Source of the DNA: Nisaea denitrificans DSM 18348
GTDB taxonomy: Bacteria; Pseudomonadota; Alphaproteobacteria; Thalassobaculales; Thalassobaculaceae
Direction of reading: 5' to 3'
NCBI RefSeq assembly: GCF_000426505.1
Contig: NZ_AUFM01000011.1
Coordinates: 1,922,001-1,986,000 of the forward strand
Length of the DNA stretch: 64,000 nt
Position 1 is the first letter of the stretch; each line of letters starts with the position of its first letter. Below, piece by piece: positions 1-8,876 of the stretch. The notes under the pieces are model-generated. The model saw only the letters and a list, made by a program, of their open reading frames with translations, was not told where the DNA came from and searched no databases. The translations under genes and the position numbers were made by a program.

Positions 1-609
1 TGTATGTTTACGGTCGATGGCCATGCGCAGGGACCGCAACGTGTCCGCCGGCAGATCAGAGCCGGCCAGCAGGATAGGGATCACCCGAGGCGCCGTCAGA
101 TCGACGGAAAGATCGGTCACACCGATGGAACGCAGGGCTTCCACCGCCAGCAGAACCGGCTCCGCATCGGCCGCCACGCTGTCACCGCCAAGCAGCTCCG
201 CGCCGACCTGCACCAGCTGGCGCTCCGGATTGAGTTGATTGGCCGAAACGCGCAGCACCTCGCCCGCATAGCAAAGTCGCAAGGGACGCGGCTCCTGCTT
301 CAGACGGGTTGTCGCGATCCGGGCTATCTGCACGGTCATATCCGCGCGCACGCCCATCATCTTCTGCGAAACCGGGTCCATCAGACGGAAGGTGCTGTCG
401 CTCATGGCGGCACCCGGCCCGGCGAAAAGCGATGTCTCGAACTCCACCAGCGGCGGCTTCACACGCTCGTAGCCATGCGACGCACAGCGGGCCAGCAATG
501 CTTCGATTACGGCAGCCTCGTGCGCCGCATCAAGCGGCAGCACGTCACGAAGGCCTGCGGGAAGCAGGGCACGCTTGGTCAATTCGCTCTCGCTGTCGGG
601 ATGCGACAC
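1..609 (-). CDS. hisZ: ATP phosphoribosyltransferase regulatory subunit HisZ, 5' part only
   Basis: HisZ is a catalytically inactive class II histidyl-tRNA-synthetase-like protein that pairs with short-form HisG in the first step of histidine synthesis. Reading the minus strand from a GTG at 607-609 gives about 203 residues that start SHPDSESELTKRALLPAGLR and continue with class II synthetase core segments such as RLMDPVSQKMMGVRADMT and LRLCYAGEVLR. The family is usually near 380 residues, so roughly the C-terminal half lies beyond the left edge. A GGAGAG lies about five bases before the GTG and supports this start; the frame is open further upstream but the family normally begins here. Confidence 0.85.
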   Translation of the reverse strand, partial: MSHPDSESELTKRALLPAGLRDVLPLDAAHEAAVIEALLARCASHGYERVKPPLVEFETSLFAGPGAAMSDSTFRLMDPVSQKMMGVRADMTVQIARIATTRLKQEPRPLRLCYAGEVLRVSANQLNPERQLVQVGAELLGGDSVAADAEPVLLAVEALRSIGVTDLSVDLTAPRVIPILLAGSDLPADTLRSLRMAIDRKHT

Positions 610-785
610 GCGGTCTCTCCGGATAAGAAGACTTGGAAATCGCCTTGTCCTAGCTGTTTTGGGCCGCTGCCGCAACCGGATGGTGCCCCCGGCCCCGCTC
701 CGCGCGCACTTGCCGCCGGGTAATAAGTCGTCATGTGCCTGGCGATCGTCAGCGCCGGCGCCGTGCTGCCCATCATTCCGCCACC

Positions 786-1982
786 TCAGACCTTCCGGAA
801 TGACGCCGCCGCAACCACCATCATGACGATAAACATCAGCGCCGCGACAACGCCCAGCGCCACCGGTATGGAGAAAGCGGTCAGCACCCCGCTCGCGCAA
901 ATCACCCCGACCGCGTTCGAGGTACGCAACAGGGCAAACACTTCCGCGCGCTTATGCGGTGGAGCGAGCGTATCGAGGATAAGGGAGTAATACGTCCCCA
1001 GGGGCGCGAGGACACAGCCGATCATCACGGCCCCGATAATGGTTGCCGTGAGGGACAGCTGAAACGCGGCAAGCGTCGCCCCGGCAGCCATAAACGCCAA
1101 CAAAAGCACCACTGTCCGGCGGGCAAGGGTGCGATTGTAAATGCTGATCAGGATCCCTCCGGTAACTGAAGACAGACACAGCGGGACCGTGAACATGATG
1201 GCGAGTGCGGGCTCGTACCCGAACTCGAGAGCGAGGGCGACAGCGCCGATCTCTATGGAGGCGACGGTGGCTCCACCGGCTGCCCCGCACATAAGCCATA
1301 AAGCAATCGCGGGAGTGAGCACCGACGTCTTGGCCGCCCGCACCTTCTCGCCGTGAACCGATTGGATATGCGGGATGAGCAAGGCAGGCACGGCGCCAAG
1401 AAGAGCCAGTGCCAGGATGGCAAAGACCGGCGAGATCGTCCCGAGTCCCGACGCGGCTACCGGCGCAAGAACGAACGTGACCTCGTTGAGTGTCGCCGAG
1501 ATCCCCAGTGCCCGGGGTAGCCTTGTCGTCGATGTCAGGCTGTTGAGGATGGAGCGCAGATATCCGAAAGCCGCGCCATTCACCGACCCTGCAAGCGCCG
1601 CGAACACGAACAGCCAGATAAAGGGGACTCCATGCGCGGCCATGGTAGCCATCAGGATCAGGGCAAGCGTACGGATCACGACCAATATCTGCAGGAACCT
1701 TGCCGCCGGGAAGTTCCGGCCCAGGCGTGTGATCGGGACCGCACCGAGCACCTGGGCCAGTGTCATGGCGAGGATCAGTGCAGCGCCTCCGCTGGAATCA
1801 CCGGTGAGGCTCAGGGTAAGCAGAGAAAATGCGACCGGAGATGCCGCCTGCGGAACGTTCAGGGTCGCAGACGAAATGAGCCACCGCAGCAATGCCAACC
1901 GGCCGGGAGGCCGACCGGAGCGAGAGGTTTCAGGGAGCGGGCGGCCGGAGCCGCCGGACTGGATATCGGTATGGTTTGTCAT
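786..1982 (-). CDS. MFS transporter
   Basis: This 398-residue protein has about twelve hydrophobic segments separated by short loops, beginning near residue 30 after a polar serine/glycine/arginine-rich N-terminus. The pattern is that of the major facilitator superfamily, and the overall look is nearest to the sugar-efflux and drug-efflux type. No substrate can be assigned. It stands alone between hisZ and the catabolic operon, on the same strand as both, with about 225 bases separating it from the flavoprotein gene. The long polar leader may be partly untranslated if a later start is used. Confidence 0.75.
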   Translation of the reverse strand: MTNHTDIQSGGSGRPLPETSRSGRPPGRLALLRWLISSATLNVPQAASPVAFSLLTLSLTGDSSGGAALILAMTLAQVLGAVPITRLGRNFPAARFLQILVVIRTLALILMATMAAHGVPFIWLFVFAALAGSVNGAAFGYLRSILNSLTSTTRLPRALGISATLNEVTFVLAPVAASGLGTISPVFAILALALLGAVPALLIPHIQSVHGEKVRAAKTSVLTPAIALWLMCGAAGGATVASIEIGAVALALEFGYEPALAIMFTVPLCLSSVTGGILISIYNRTLARRTVVLLLAFMAAGATLAAFQLSLTATIIGAVMIGCVLAPLGTYYSLILDTLAPPHKRAEVFALLRTSNAVGVICASGVLTAFSIPVALGVVAALMFIVMMVVAAASFRKV

Positions 1983-2070
1983 GGCAGGAGCTAAGCGCTG
2001 GTCAGTTTCAGCCCGATTGGCCGACCAGTTTCAGAAATGCCTGCGGGAACAAGATGTAGCCAAGCCATGG

Positions 2071-2101
2071 ACGGCCCCTTCTTTCAAATGGGCCGGGCCG
2101 T
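2071..2101 (-). terminator. Possible terminator hairpin after the catabolic operon
   Basis: A seven-base stem (ACGGCCC at 2071-2077 with GGGCCGT at 2095-2101) lies about 110 bases beyond the stop of the flavoprotein gene, the last gene of the long minus-strand operon. There is no convincing T-tract, so this is a weak call. Confidence 0.3.
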
Positions 2102-2208
2102 TCCCGGACGTTTATTCCCAAGCTGGGGTAAGGACGTTACCTCACGGGCACGAACGTACCGCCCCATTCAGGCATGTCAATGTTGGCTTCGGCGGAATGA
2201 ACGCGCGC

Positions 2209-3591
2209 CTACCTCATAGAAACAGAGGCTTCTCCCGCGATCCGGCCCAGCGCAATCGCGGTCAGCAGGCCATTGCCGGAGAGATAGCCCGAAATGTCCG
2301 GCCCGGAGACGCCGACGGCAGCGCCGCCTGCGGCGAACAGGTTCGGAAAGGGACTGCCGTCGTCACGCAACACACGAGCCTCACCGTCGATGGCGAGGCC
2401 GCCCTGGGTGTGGAACAGCGCGCCCGTAACACGGACGGCAAAGAACGGATCCTCCAGACCAGGCGTCTTGCCAAGATCCCGGCCAAACCGGTCAACCTCA
2501 TCCGTGTGGGTTGCGGCAATGGCAGCGTCCAGATTGTCAAACGGCACGCCGATATGCTCGGCCAATTCCTCGACGCTGTCGCATTGCCTGACCGCACCGG
2601 CATTGACCGCGTCCTTGTAGTCGGGAAATTCCAGCCCGAGCGCGTGCAGCCGGGCGTCATAGATATCGAAGGCCACGCCATCCGGCTGCTTCAGCACGTC
2701 GACGGCCTGTTCGCTATAGCCCTGATGCTCATTGGCAAACCGATCGCCGTTCTTGTTGACCTGGATGCCGCCTTCCATCATCAGCGCCCAGGTGATCAGG
2801 ATCCGGTGCGGCATGGCAAGGGAGCCGTGGCCCTGACAGGCCGTCAGATCGCGCACCTCGGCACCAAGCGCCTCGCCCCACAACACCGCGTCACCGGTAT
2901 TGCCGGCATGGCCGTGATACTCCGCCTCGGCCATGGCGGGGATGTTCGCCGCCACCATCTCCGGGTTTCCGCCATAGCCGTTGCAGGCCAGGATCAGGCT
3001 GTCGCAGCCGATCAGCTCATTTGTGCCATCGGGCCGAGTTACCTTGACACCGGAGATCAGACCGTCCTCATCGGCGAACAGTGTCGTCACCCTGGCATCG
3101 GTCATCACCGGGATACCCGCCGCCATCACCGCCTGCAAAAGCCGGGTCAGCAGGGCTTCACCGGTACGCTCCGGCACGGCATGCATGCGGTGCCGGCTGT
3201 GCCCGGGATAGAGAAAACCTTCCAGCACCTCGAACGGGATGCCGTGCTCGTCCTCCAGCCATTCCAGCGCCGGGCCGATGGCCTCGGTCACCTCCGCCGC
3301 TACCGTGGGATCGGAGCGGTCATGCGACTTGCGTTGAATGTCTTCCAGAAACAGGCCGGGGTCGTCGTCGATCCCCTGTTCCTGCTGCCAGCGCGTTGCC
3401 GCTGCCGGGATGAAGCCTGACGACATGGAGGTGGAGCCGAACGGGCTCTCGTCCCGCTCCAGCACAAGCACCTCACCGCCCGCATCCTGTGCCGCCAGCG
3501 CCGCCGTCAACCCGCAAGCCCCGGCGCCGATGACGATGGTCTGGACCCAGGCGGGAAACTCGACATCTTCCGGAGAGGCAATTCCGATCAT
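2209..3591 (-). CDS. FAD-dependent oxidoreductase, fumarate reductase/flavocytochrome c family
   Basis: This 460-residue flavoprotein opens with a Rossmann dinucleotide motif (VIGAGACGLTAALAAQDAG, residues 20-38) and the following acidic turn (LVLERD). It ends with the GG...SGPDISGYLSGNG segment typical of FAD_binding_2 proteins such as fumarate reductase, urocanate reductase and ketosteroid dehydrogenase. The family oxidises or reduces a C-C bond next to a carbonyl or carboxylate. No heme or signal peptide is seen, so it is probably cytoplasmic. It is the last gene of the operon and overlaps the hydrolase gene by four bases (ATGA). In this setting it could desaturate a cyclic or dicarboxylic intermediate; the substrate is unknown. 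Confidence 0.8.
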   Translation of the reverse strand: MIGIASPEDVEFPAWVQTIVIGAGACGLTAALAAQDAGGEVLVLERDESPFGSTSMSSGFIPAAATRWQQEQGIDDDPGLFLEDIQRKSHDRSDPTVAAEVTEAIGPALEWLEDEHGIPFEVLEGFLYPGHSRHRMHAVPERTGEALLTRLLQAVMAAGIPVMTDARVTTLFADEDGLISGVKVTRPDGTNELIGCDSLILACNGYGGNPEMVAANIPAMAEAEYHGHAGNTGDAVLWGEALGAEVRDLTACQGHGSLAMPHRILITWALMMEGGIQVNKNGDRFANEHQGYSEQAVDVLKQPDGVAFDIYDARLHALGLEFPDYKDAVNAGAVRQCDSVEELAEHIGVPFDNLDAAIAATHTDEVDRFGRDLGKTPGLEDPFFAVRVTGALFHTQGGLAIDGEARVLRDDGSPFPNLFAAGGAAVGVSGPDISGYLSGNGLLTAIALGRIAGEASVSMR

Positions 3592-4196
3592 GGCTTCAGC
3601 CGCTCGATCACGCTCGTGCAGGTGTCGATTTCAGCAACACTTTTCAGCGCGGCGATGTTGGTTTCGTGCACTTCCGGAGAGAAGGCCGCGCAGCCGTCGG
3701 ACAGCACGGTGACATGGAAATCCCGGACATGGGCATCGCGCACGGTCGAAGCGACGCCGCCGTTCGTGACGATGCCGCCGACAATCAGATGCTCGATCCC
3801 GGCCCGGTTCAGCACCCATTCAAGGCGGCTCATATAGAAGGCGGAGAAAGCCACCTTCTCAACCTTGATATCGGCGGGCGCCAGCCCCTCGATCAGGTCC
3901 TGACCGAAACTGCCAGGCTCGAAATCGCCCTTCCGCAGGAACGGCCGGAGTTGCTTGAGATGCGGCGAGATGAAGGGCTCGCCCTCCTTGCCCGGAACCA
4001 GCGTGAAATGGGTTGAGACAATCCAGCCGCCGACCTCGCGCATTCTGTCCGCCACCGGTTTCAATGTCTCCGGCAGAGCCGCGATCTCGGCCGCCCCGGC
4101 ACCGCCGCGCGCATAGGCCCCAGCCGGATGCAGGAAATCGTTCTGCATGTCGACCAGCAGCAACGCCGTCGTCTTCGGATCGAATTCCCCGCTCAT
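3588..4196 (-). CDS. Isochorismatase-like hydrolase lacking the catalytic cysteine
   Basis: This 202-residue protein has the isochorismatase/cysteine-hydrolase fold signature LLLVDMQNDF, with Asp16 in the catalytic position, and Lys114 in KVEKVAFSAF. Family amidases such as nicotinamidase, maleamate amidase and carbamoylsarcosine amidase carry a nucleophilic Cys in a segment like TNVCVEST. Here the segment reads VTNGGVAST, so Gly147 replaces it, and the DNA reading supports this. True isochorismatases (EntB, PhzD) also lack the Cys, so the protein may be a non-amidase hydrolase or have lost activity. It overlaps hyuA by one base and the flavoprotein gene by four, which points to translational coupling. 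Confidence 0.8.
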   Translation of the reverse strand: MSGEFDPKTTALLLVDMQNDFLHPAGAYARGGAGAAEIAALPETLKPVADRMREVGGWIVSTHFTLVPGKEGEPFISPHLKQLRPFLRKGDFEPGSFGQDLIEGLAPADIKVEKVAFSAFYMSRLEWVLNRAGIEHLIVGGIVTNGGVASTVRDAHVRDFHVTVLSDGCAAFSPEVHETNIAALKSVAEIDTCTSVIERLKP

Positions 4197-6265
4197 CAGG
4201 CTTTCCTCGCAATGACGAAATTGCCGTAGCTGTCGACCGTGCCCGTGAGGTCCGGGTCGACCAGGATGGTGGTATCCGCCTGCTCCAGCACAGCCGGGCC
4301 CGGCACTTCCGCACCGACCGGCAGGGAGAGACGATCATAGACCGGGCTGTCCCACCATTTGCCGTCGAACCAGATCTGCCGTGCCCCGGTGCGGGAGGCA
4401 TCAACCGAGCCGCCTTCGGACGGCGCCAGCAGTGCCAGATCGAATTTCGGGCGCGTGCCGATCACGGCGACCCGCAAGTTCATCACCCTTATGCCGATAC
4501 CGTCCAGTAAGCTGCCGAAGGTGGCCTTGTAAGCCGCCTCGAACGCCGCCTTGATCTTCACCGTATCGAGTACCGACCGGCTGCCATTCATCGCGTCGGG
4601 AACCGGCACGGAAACCGTATGGGTCTGGCCGAGATAGAGCATGTCGAACTCGACCAGACGCTCGATGCCCTCGAAGGCGACATTGGCACCGTCCAGCAGG
4701 CCTTCGGCCTCGATCACGATTTCCTCAACCGCCTTGTTCAGGGCCGAGAGATCGAGCATGTCCAGCATGGTGTTTAGGGTCTGCACCCGGTCATGCCGCA
4801 TGTCGGCGATGACACAGCCGAGCGCACTGGTCACACCCGGATAGCGGGGGACAAGCGCACGGGCGAGGCCGACTTCCTTGATCAGCGCGCCGGTATGCAA
4901 CGAGCCGCCGCCACCGAACGGCATGGCGGTGAAGGTCTTCGGATCGTGCCCGCGCTCAATGGAAACCAGGCGGATGGCGCCTGCCATCTTGGCATTGGCG
5001 ACCCGGACGATGGCTTCCGCTGCCTCCATCACCTCGATGCCGAGAGGCTCGGCAACATGCAGGCGAATGGCCTCTTTCGATGCCTCCACATCCAGCCGGT
5101 CCAGCTTGCCGCCAATCGGGCGCTCCGCATTGATCCGGCCCATGACCACGTTCGCGTCGGTCACGGTCGGGCGCGTATTGCCCAGCCCGTAGCAGACCGG
5201 CCCCGGATCGGAGCCCGCGCTTTCCGGGCCGACCTGCAGCAATCCGCCCCGGTCGACCGAGGCGATGGAGCCGCCGCCCGCACCAATGGTGGTGATCTCG
5301 ATCATCGGGGTCCGGACGACCATGCCGAAATCGATGGAGGTCTGGGCGCTCAGCGCGCTCTGCCCGTCGGCGACGAGGGAGACGTCGAAACTGGTGCCGC
5401 CCATGTCACAGGTGATGATGTTCGGCTCACCCGCCGCTTCCGCGATATAGGCCCCGGCGATGACACCGGCGGCCGGGCCGGAAAGCGCCGTGCGCACCGG
5501 CAACTCCCGCGCGACCTTGGCCGACATGACGCCGCCATTCGACTGCACGATCAGCACCTGGCCGCCAAAGCCGCCATCCCGCAGACCGTCTTCCAGCCGC
5601 TCAAGGTAGTTGCCCACCGGAGGCTGGAGGTAGGCGTTGAGGGAGGCGGTCGAGCCGCGCTCGAATTCGCGAATTTCCGGCAGGATCACGCTGGAGGCGG
5701 TGATATGCGGGTTCGGCCAGACCTCACGGACGGCTTCCAGAGCCACCTTCTCGTTAGTGTCGTTGGCGTAGGAATTGACGAAGAAGACGCAGACGGACTC
5801 GGCGCCGCGTTCTAGCAAGGTCTGTGCAGCCTGCTTCACCGCGTCAGGATCTACGGCGGTATGCACGGAGCCGTCCGCCAGCACCCGCTCATCCACCTCA
5901 AGGCGCAGGTCGCGCGGCACGACAGGATCAAAACTGCCCCAAAGCCCCCAGGTCTGCGGCCGGTCGCGGCGGCGCATTTCCAGCACGTCACGGAAACCGG
6001 TCGTGGTGATGACACCGGTGCGGGCGCCATTGCGTTCGAGCAGCGCGTTGGTACCGACCGTGGTGCCATGCACGATGGTGCCAATGGCGCCCAGCTCCAC
6101 ACCGCCTTCGCCGATGCCGCCGCGAATGCCGACCGACTGGTCCGGCTTGGTCGAGGGGACCTTGGCAACGCCACAGGTTCCGGCCGCTTCATCAAGGAAG
6201 AAAAGGTCGGTGAAAGTGCCGCCGACATCGACTCCGACGACGGTCTTCCGGCTCAGATCATTCAT
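4196..6265 (-). CDS. hyuA: Hydantoinase/oxoprolinase subunit A (HyuA family)
   Basis: This 689-residue protein belongs to the ATP-dependent N-methylhydantoinase A/5-oxoprolinase family. It has the N-terminal phosphate-binding motif VGVDVGGTFTDLFF, the HGTTVGTNALLER segment, the central SNGGVMS...SGPAAGVIAGA motif, a second ATPase motif CDMGGTSFDVSL, and MPFGGGGSLH. These place it in the actin/hexokinase ATPase fold. The family couples ATP hydrolysis to ring opening of cyclic amides and imides, or to carboxylation in acetophenone carboxylase. It overlaps hyuB by four bases (ATGA), as expected for an obligate A/B pair. The substrate is not shown by the sequence; hydantoins, lactams and imides are all possible. 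Confidence 0.88.
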   Translation of the reverse strand: MNDLSRKTVVGVDVGGTFTDLFFLDEAAGTCGVAKVPSTKPDQSVGIRGGIGEGGVELGAIGTIVHGTTVGTNALLERNGARTGVITTTGFRDVLEMRRRDRPQTWGLWGSFDPVVPRDLRLEVDERVLADGSVHTAVDPDAVKQAAQTLLERGAESVCVFFVNSYANDTNEKVALEAVREVWPNPHITASSVILPEIREFERGSTASLNAYLQPPVGNYLERLEDGLRDGGFGGQVLIVQSNGGVMSAKVARELPVRTALSGPAAGVIAGAYIAEAAGEPNIITCDMGGTSFDVSLVADGQSALSAQTSIDFGMVVRTPMIEITTIGAGGGSIASVDRGGLLQVGPESAGSDPGPVCYGLGNTRPTVTDANVVMGRINAERPIGGKLDRLDVEASKEAIRLHVAEPLGIEVMEAAEAIVRVANAKMAGAIRLVSIERGHDPKTFTAMPFGGGGSLHTGALIKEVGLARALVPRYPGVTSALGCVIADMRHDRVQTLNTMLDMLDLSALNKAVEEIVIEAEGLLDGANVAFEGIERLVEFDMLYLGQTHTVSVPVPDAMNGSRSVLDTVKIKAAFEAAYKATFGSLLDGIGIRVMNLRVAVIGTRPKFDLALLAPSEGGSVDASRTGARQIWFDGKWWDSPVYDRLSLPVGAEVPGPAVLEQADTTILVDPDLTGTVDSYGNFVIARKA

Positions 6266-7998
6266 TGCGCAGACTCCGCGCGCAGGACTTCAGTAGCCGC
6301 TGTGTCGACGGATCCGTCGGCGGCGATAATTGTGCGATAGGTCTTGGCAGCCGCATCGGCGCTGACATAGCCGAGCCGGACATCCTCCGCGACAGCGTCA
6401 GGCGCGCGCTCCAGCACGTCGCCGTAGCCGCCGCCGCCCGGCGTCTCCAGCCGGACTTTCTGGCCCTGCGCCAGCTTGATGCCGACCATCTTGGAGGCCA
6501 TTGGCGGCGTGTGGGTGCCATCCACCTGCTCGTAAGTGAATTTGTTCAGGGCGGCGTCGCCGCCACCGACCACACCATGCGGCGCGAACCGGCCGCGCTC
6601 ACCGAACAGGAAGACATCCGCCTTCTCTTCCAGCAGCTCGATCTCGTAGATCGCCCCGAGGCCGCCGCGATGCCGCCCGGCGCCGCCGCTATCAGGCCGC
6701 AACGCCCATTGGGTGAAGCGGACCGGATAGGCAGCTTCCAGGATTTCCATCGGCGGGATGGTCGCCGTCGAGATCGGCGCGTTGCCGTGGTTCAGCCCGT
6801 CGCCTTCCGGATTGCCGCCATGGCCGCCACCGAAGAAGGAGAACATCACCCAGCGCTGGCCGTTCTTGCGGTGCCCCGCCAGCGACAGCGCGTTGATGGT
6901 GCCATAGGCGCAGCCGTTCACCATCTCCGGCGCCGCGTCGCTGAGGGCAACGAACACGGTGTCGATGATGCGCAGGATGGTCTCAGTATAGCCGCCGACG
7001 GGCTTCGGCGCCTTGACGCTCAGGAGGCTGTCGTCCGGAATGACGAAGGTGATCGGCTCCAGCACGCCCGCATTGGCCGGCACGTCCTTGAAGACATGTT
7101 TCAGCGCCACGTAGCAGGAGGCAATGGCGGTCGAGCGGGAGATGTTCACCGGGCCGGCGCAGGCCGGCGAGGTGCGGGAGAAGTCGAGTGTCATGGCCTC
7201 ACCCTCGATGACGATATCGAGCGCGATGCGCAGCGGCTCGTCGACGATCCCGTCATTGTCGAGGAAATCGTCCGCCGAATAGCGCCCGTCCGGCATGTCC
7301 GCGATCAGGCTGCGCATCAGCTGCCCGGCCCTGTCCCGCAGCTCGGTCATGGCGCCCGCGACAGTGTCCGCGCCATATTCGCCGAGCAGTGCGCCCAACC
7401 GGTCGTTGCCGAGGCGCAGCGCGTTGATTTGGCCGTTCAGATCTCCGTAGAGGCTGCCCGGCAGGCGGGAATTGGCCTGCATGATATCGATCACGTCCTG
7501 CCGCAGCTCTCCCTTGGAGAACAGCTTCACCGGCGGGATCATCATGCCTTCCTGGAAGCTCTCGGTCGCGACCGGGTTGTAGTTCCCCGGCACGTTGCCG
7601 CCGACATCGTGCCAGTGACCGACCGAAGCGAGGAAGCAGAACAGTTTGCCGTCCCGGTAAAAGGGCTGCACCAGCTTGAAGTCGGACAGGTGGGTGCCGC
7701 CTTCATAGGGATCGTTGAAGATGAAGACATCGCCTTCGCTGATCCCGCCCGTCGCGCCGAACTTGTCGATCACGGCCTTCACCGCGAAGGACATGGCGCC
7801 GACGAAGATCGGCAGGCCGGACTTGCCCTGCACCAGCGTCTCGCCGGTCTCGGCATGATACAGCCCGTGCGAGGCGTCGTGCGCCTCGGCGATGATCGGG
7901 TTGAAGGCGCTGCGGAACAGGGTCGCGTCCATCTCGTCCGCGATCTGTTCGAGCCGTCCCTTGAGGACCGCGAGGGTGACCGGATCGAGAGCCGCCAT
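6262..7998 (-). CDS. hyuB: Hydantoinase/oxoprolinase subunit B (HyuB family)
   Basis: This 578-residue protein is the partner of HyuA. Family landmarks are the N-terminal RLEQIADEMDATLFRSAFNP segment, FIFNDPYEGGTHLSD, GHWHDVGGNVPG, and the C-terminal RPDSGGAGRHRGGLG and ETPGGGGYGD segments. I take the ATG at 7996-7998 as the start: it overlaps the lyase stop by one base and sits behind a GGGGAGGG ribosome site, while the GTG just before it fits less well. HyuA and HyuB together form the ATP-dependent ring-opening enzyme of this operon. The order (dehydratase, lyase, hyuB, hyuA, hydrolase, flavoprotein) links ring opening to dicarboxylate breakdown. Confidence 0.88.
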   Translation of the reverse strand: MAALDPVTLAVLKGRLEQIADEMDATLFRSAFNPIIAEAHDASHGLYHAETGETLVQGKSGLPIFVGAMSFAVKAVIDKFGATGGISEGDVFIFNDPYEGGTHLSDFKLVQPFYRDGKLFCFLASVGHWHDVGGNVPGNYNPVATESFQEGMMIPPVKLFSKGELRQDVIDIMQANSRLPGSLYGDLNGQINALRLGNDRLGALLGEYGADTVAGAMTELRDRAGQLMRSLIADMPDGRYSADDFLDNDGIVDEPLRIALDIVIEGEAMTLDFSRTSPACAGPVNISRSTAIASCYVALKHVFKDVPANAGVLEPITFVIPDDSLLSVKAPKPVGGYTETILRIIDTVFVALSDAAPEMVNGCAYGTINALSLAGHRKNGQRWVMFSFFGGGHGGNPEGDGLNHGNAPISTATIPPMEILEAAYPVRFTQWALRPDSGGAGRHRGGLGAIYEIELLEEKADVFLFGERGRFAPHGVVGGGDAALNKFTYEQVDGTHTPPMASKMVGIKLAQGQKVRLETPGGGGYGDVLERAPDAVAEDVRLGYVSADAAAKTYRTIIAADGSVDTAATEVLRAESAQ

Positions 7999-8876
7999 CA
8001 CGCGCCCTCCCCGTCATATTTTTTACCGGCTTCGAGAATGCCGGGCGTGCCGAGCAGATCGTTGAGCTGCTTGAAATCAAGCATCCGGTCCTGGAAAGGC
8101 TTGGTGCTGCCGTTGGCATGCAGGCTCTGGAAATAGTCGGTGATCGTCACGGCGAGCGCCCGCATCAGGCCGCCCGGGAAAATCACGATATCAAACCCTG
8201 CAGCCTGCAGCTCCTCGGCGGACTTGGCAGGCGTCTTGCCGCCTTCGACCATGTTCGCCAGCAGCGGAATGTCCGCGCCGAAACGCGAAATCACTTCGGC
8301 GATCTCGGCCTCGTCGCGCGGCGCCTCGACGAACAGCACGTCGGCGCCGGCTTCCTTGTAGGCCGCAGCCCGTTCCAGCGCTGCCTCGAAGCCCTCGACG
8401 CCGATGGCGTCGGTGCGGGCGATGATCTGGGTCGCCTCGTCCCGCCGGGCATCGACGGCGGCGCGGATCTTGCCCGCCATTTCCGACTTGGAGACCAGCG
8501 CCTTGCCGTCCAGATGACCGCAGCGCTTCGGCATCGCCTGATCCTCGATCTGGATCCCGGCGGCACCGGAGCGCTCCAGCAAGCGGACGGTACGCTGCAC
8601 GTTCAGCGCATTGCCGAACCCGGTATCCGCATCGACAATCAGTGGCAGGTCGACCCGCTCGGAGATATGCGAGACCACGTCCGCCACTTCCTCAAGCCCG
8701 AACAGGCCGATATCCGGGCGGCCGAGACGGGTATAGGCGATCGAGGCGCCGGAGACATAGAGCGCCTCGAAGCCCGCATTGGTCGCCGCCATGGCGCTAA
8801 AGGCGTCGAACACGCCGGGCGCCACAAGGATCTCGGGCTGTTTCAGCCGCTGTTTCAGGACGCTTGAAGGCGTCAT
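7998..8876 (-). CDS. Isocitrate lyase/PEP mutase superfamily C-C lyase, 2,3-dimethylmalate lyase-like
   Basis: This 292-residue TIM-barrel protein has the superfamily's metal site (VDADTGFGNA, Asp83 and Asp85), IQIED at 108-112, and the catalytic loop KRCGH at 117-121. The loop marks cleaving members (methylisocitrate lyase, dimethylmalate lyase) rather than PEP mutase or hydrolase members. Such enzymes split a 2-hydroxy or 3-hydroxy dicarboxylate to pyruvate, oxalate or glyoxylate plus an acid. The gene directly follows the dehydratase pair with an ATGA overlap. That is the arrangement expected for a hydratase that supplies a dimethylmalate-type substrate, so pyruvate plus a short acid is the inferred product. 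Methylisocitrate lyase or oxaloacetate decarboxylase activity remain alternatives. Confidence 0.82.
   Translation of the reverse strand: MTPSSVLKQRLKQPEILVAPGVFDAFSAMAATNAGFEALYVSGASIAYTRLGRPDIGLFGLEEVADVVSHISERVDLPLIVDADTGFGNALNVQRTVRLLERSGAAGIQIEDQAMPKRCGHLDGKALVSKSEMAGKIRAAVDARRDEATQIIARTDAIGVEGFEAALERAAAYKEAGADVLFVEAPRDEAEIAEVISRFGADIPLLANMVEGGKTPAKSAEELQAAGFDIVIFPGGLMRALAVTITDYFQSLHANGSTKPFQDRMLDFKQLNDLLGTPGILEAGKKYDGEGA

Noticed and set aside
4-723. Long plus-strand open frame of 239 codons
   Set aside because: It is antisense to hisZ, whose family pattern is clear on the minus strand; the product is arginine/histidine-rich and not protein-like.
1375-3420. Plus-strand open frame of 681 codons
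   Set aside because: It runs antisense across the MFS and flavoprotein genes and shows no family pattern; such long frames are common opposite GC-rich genes.
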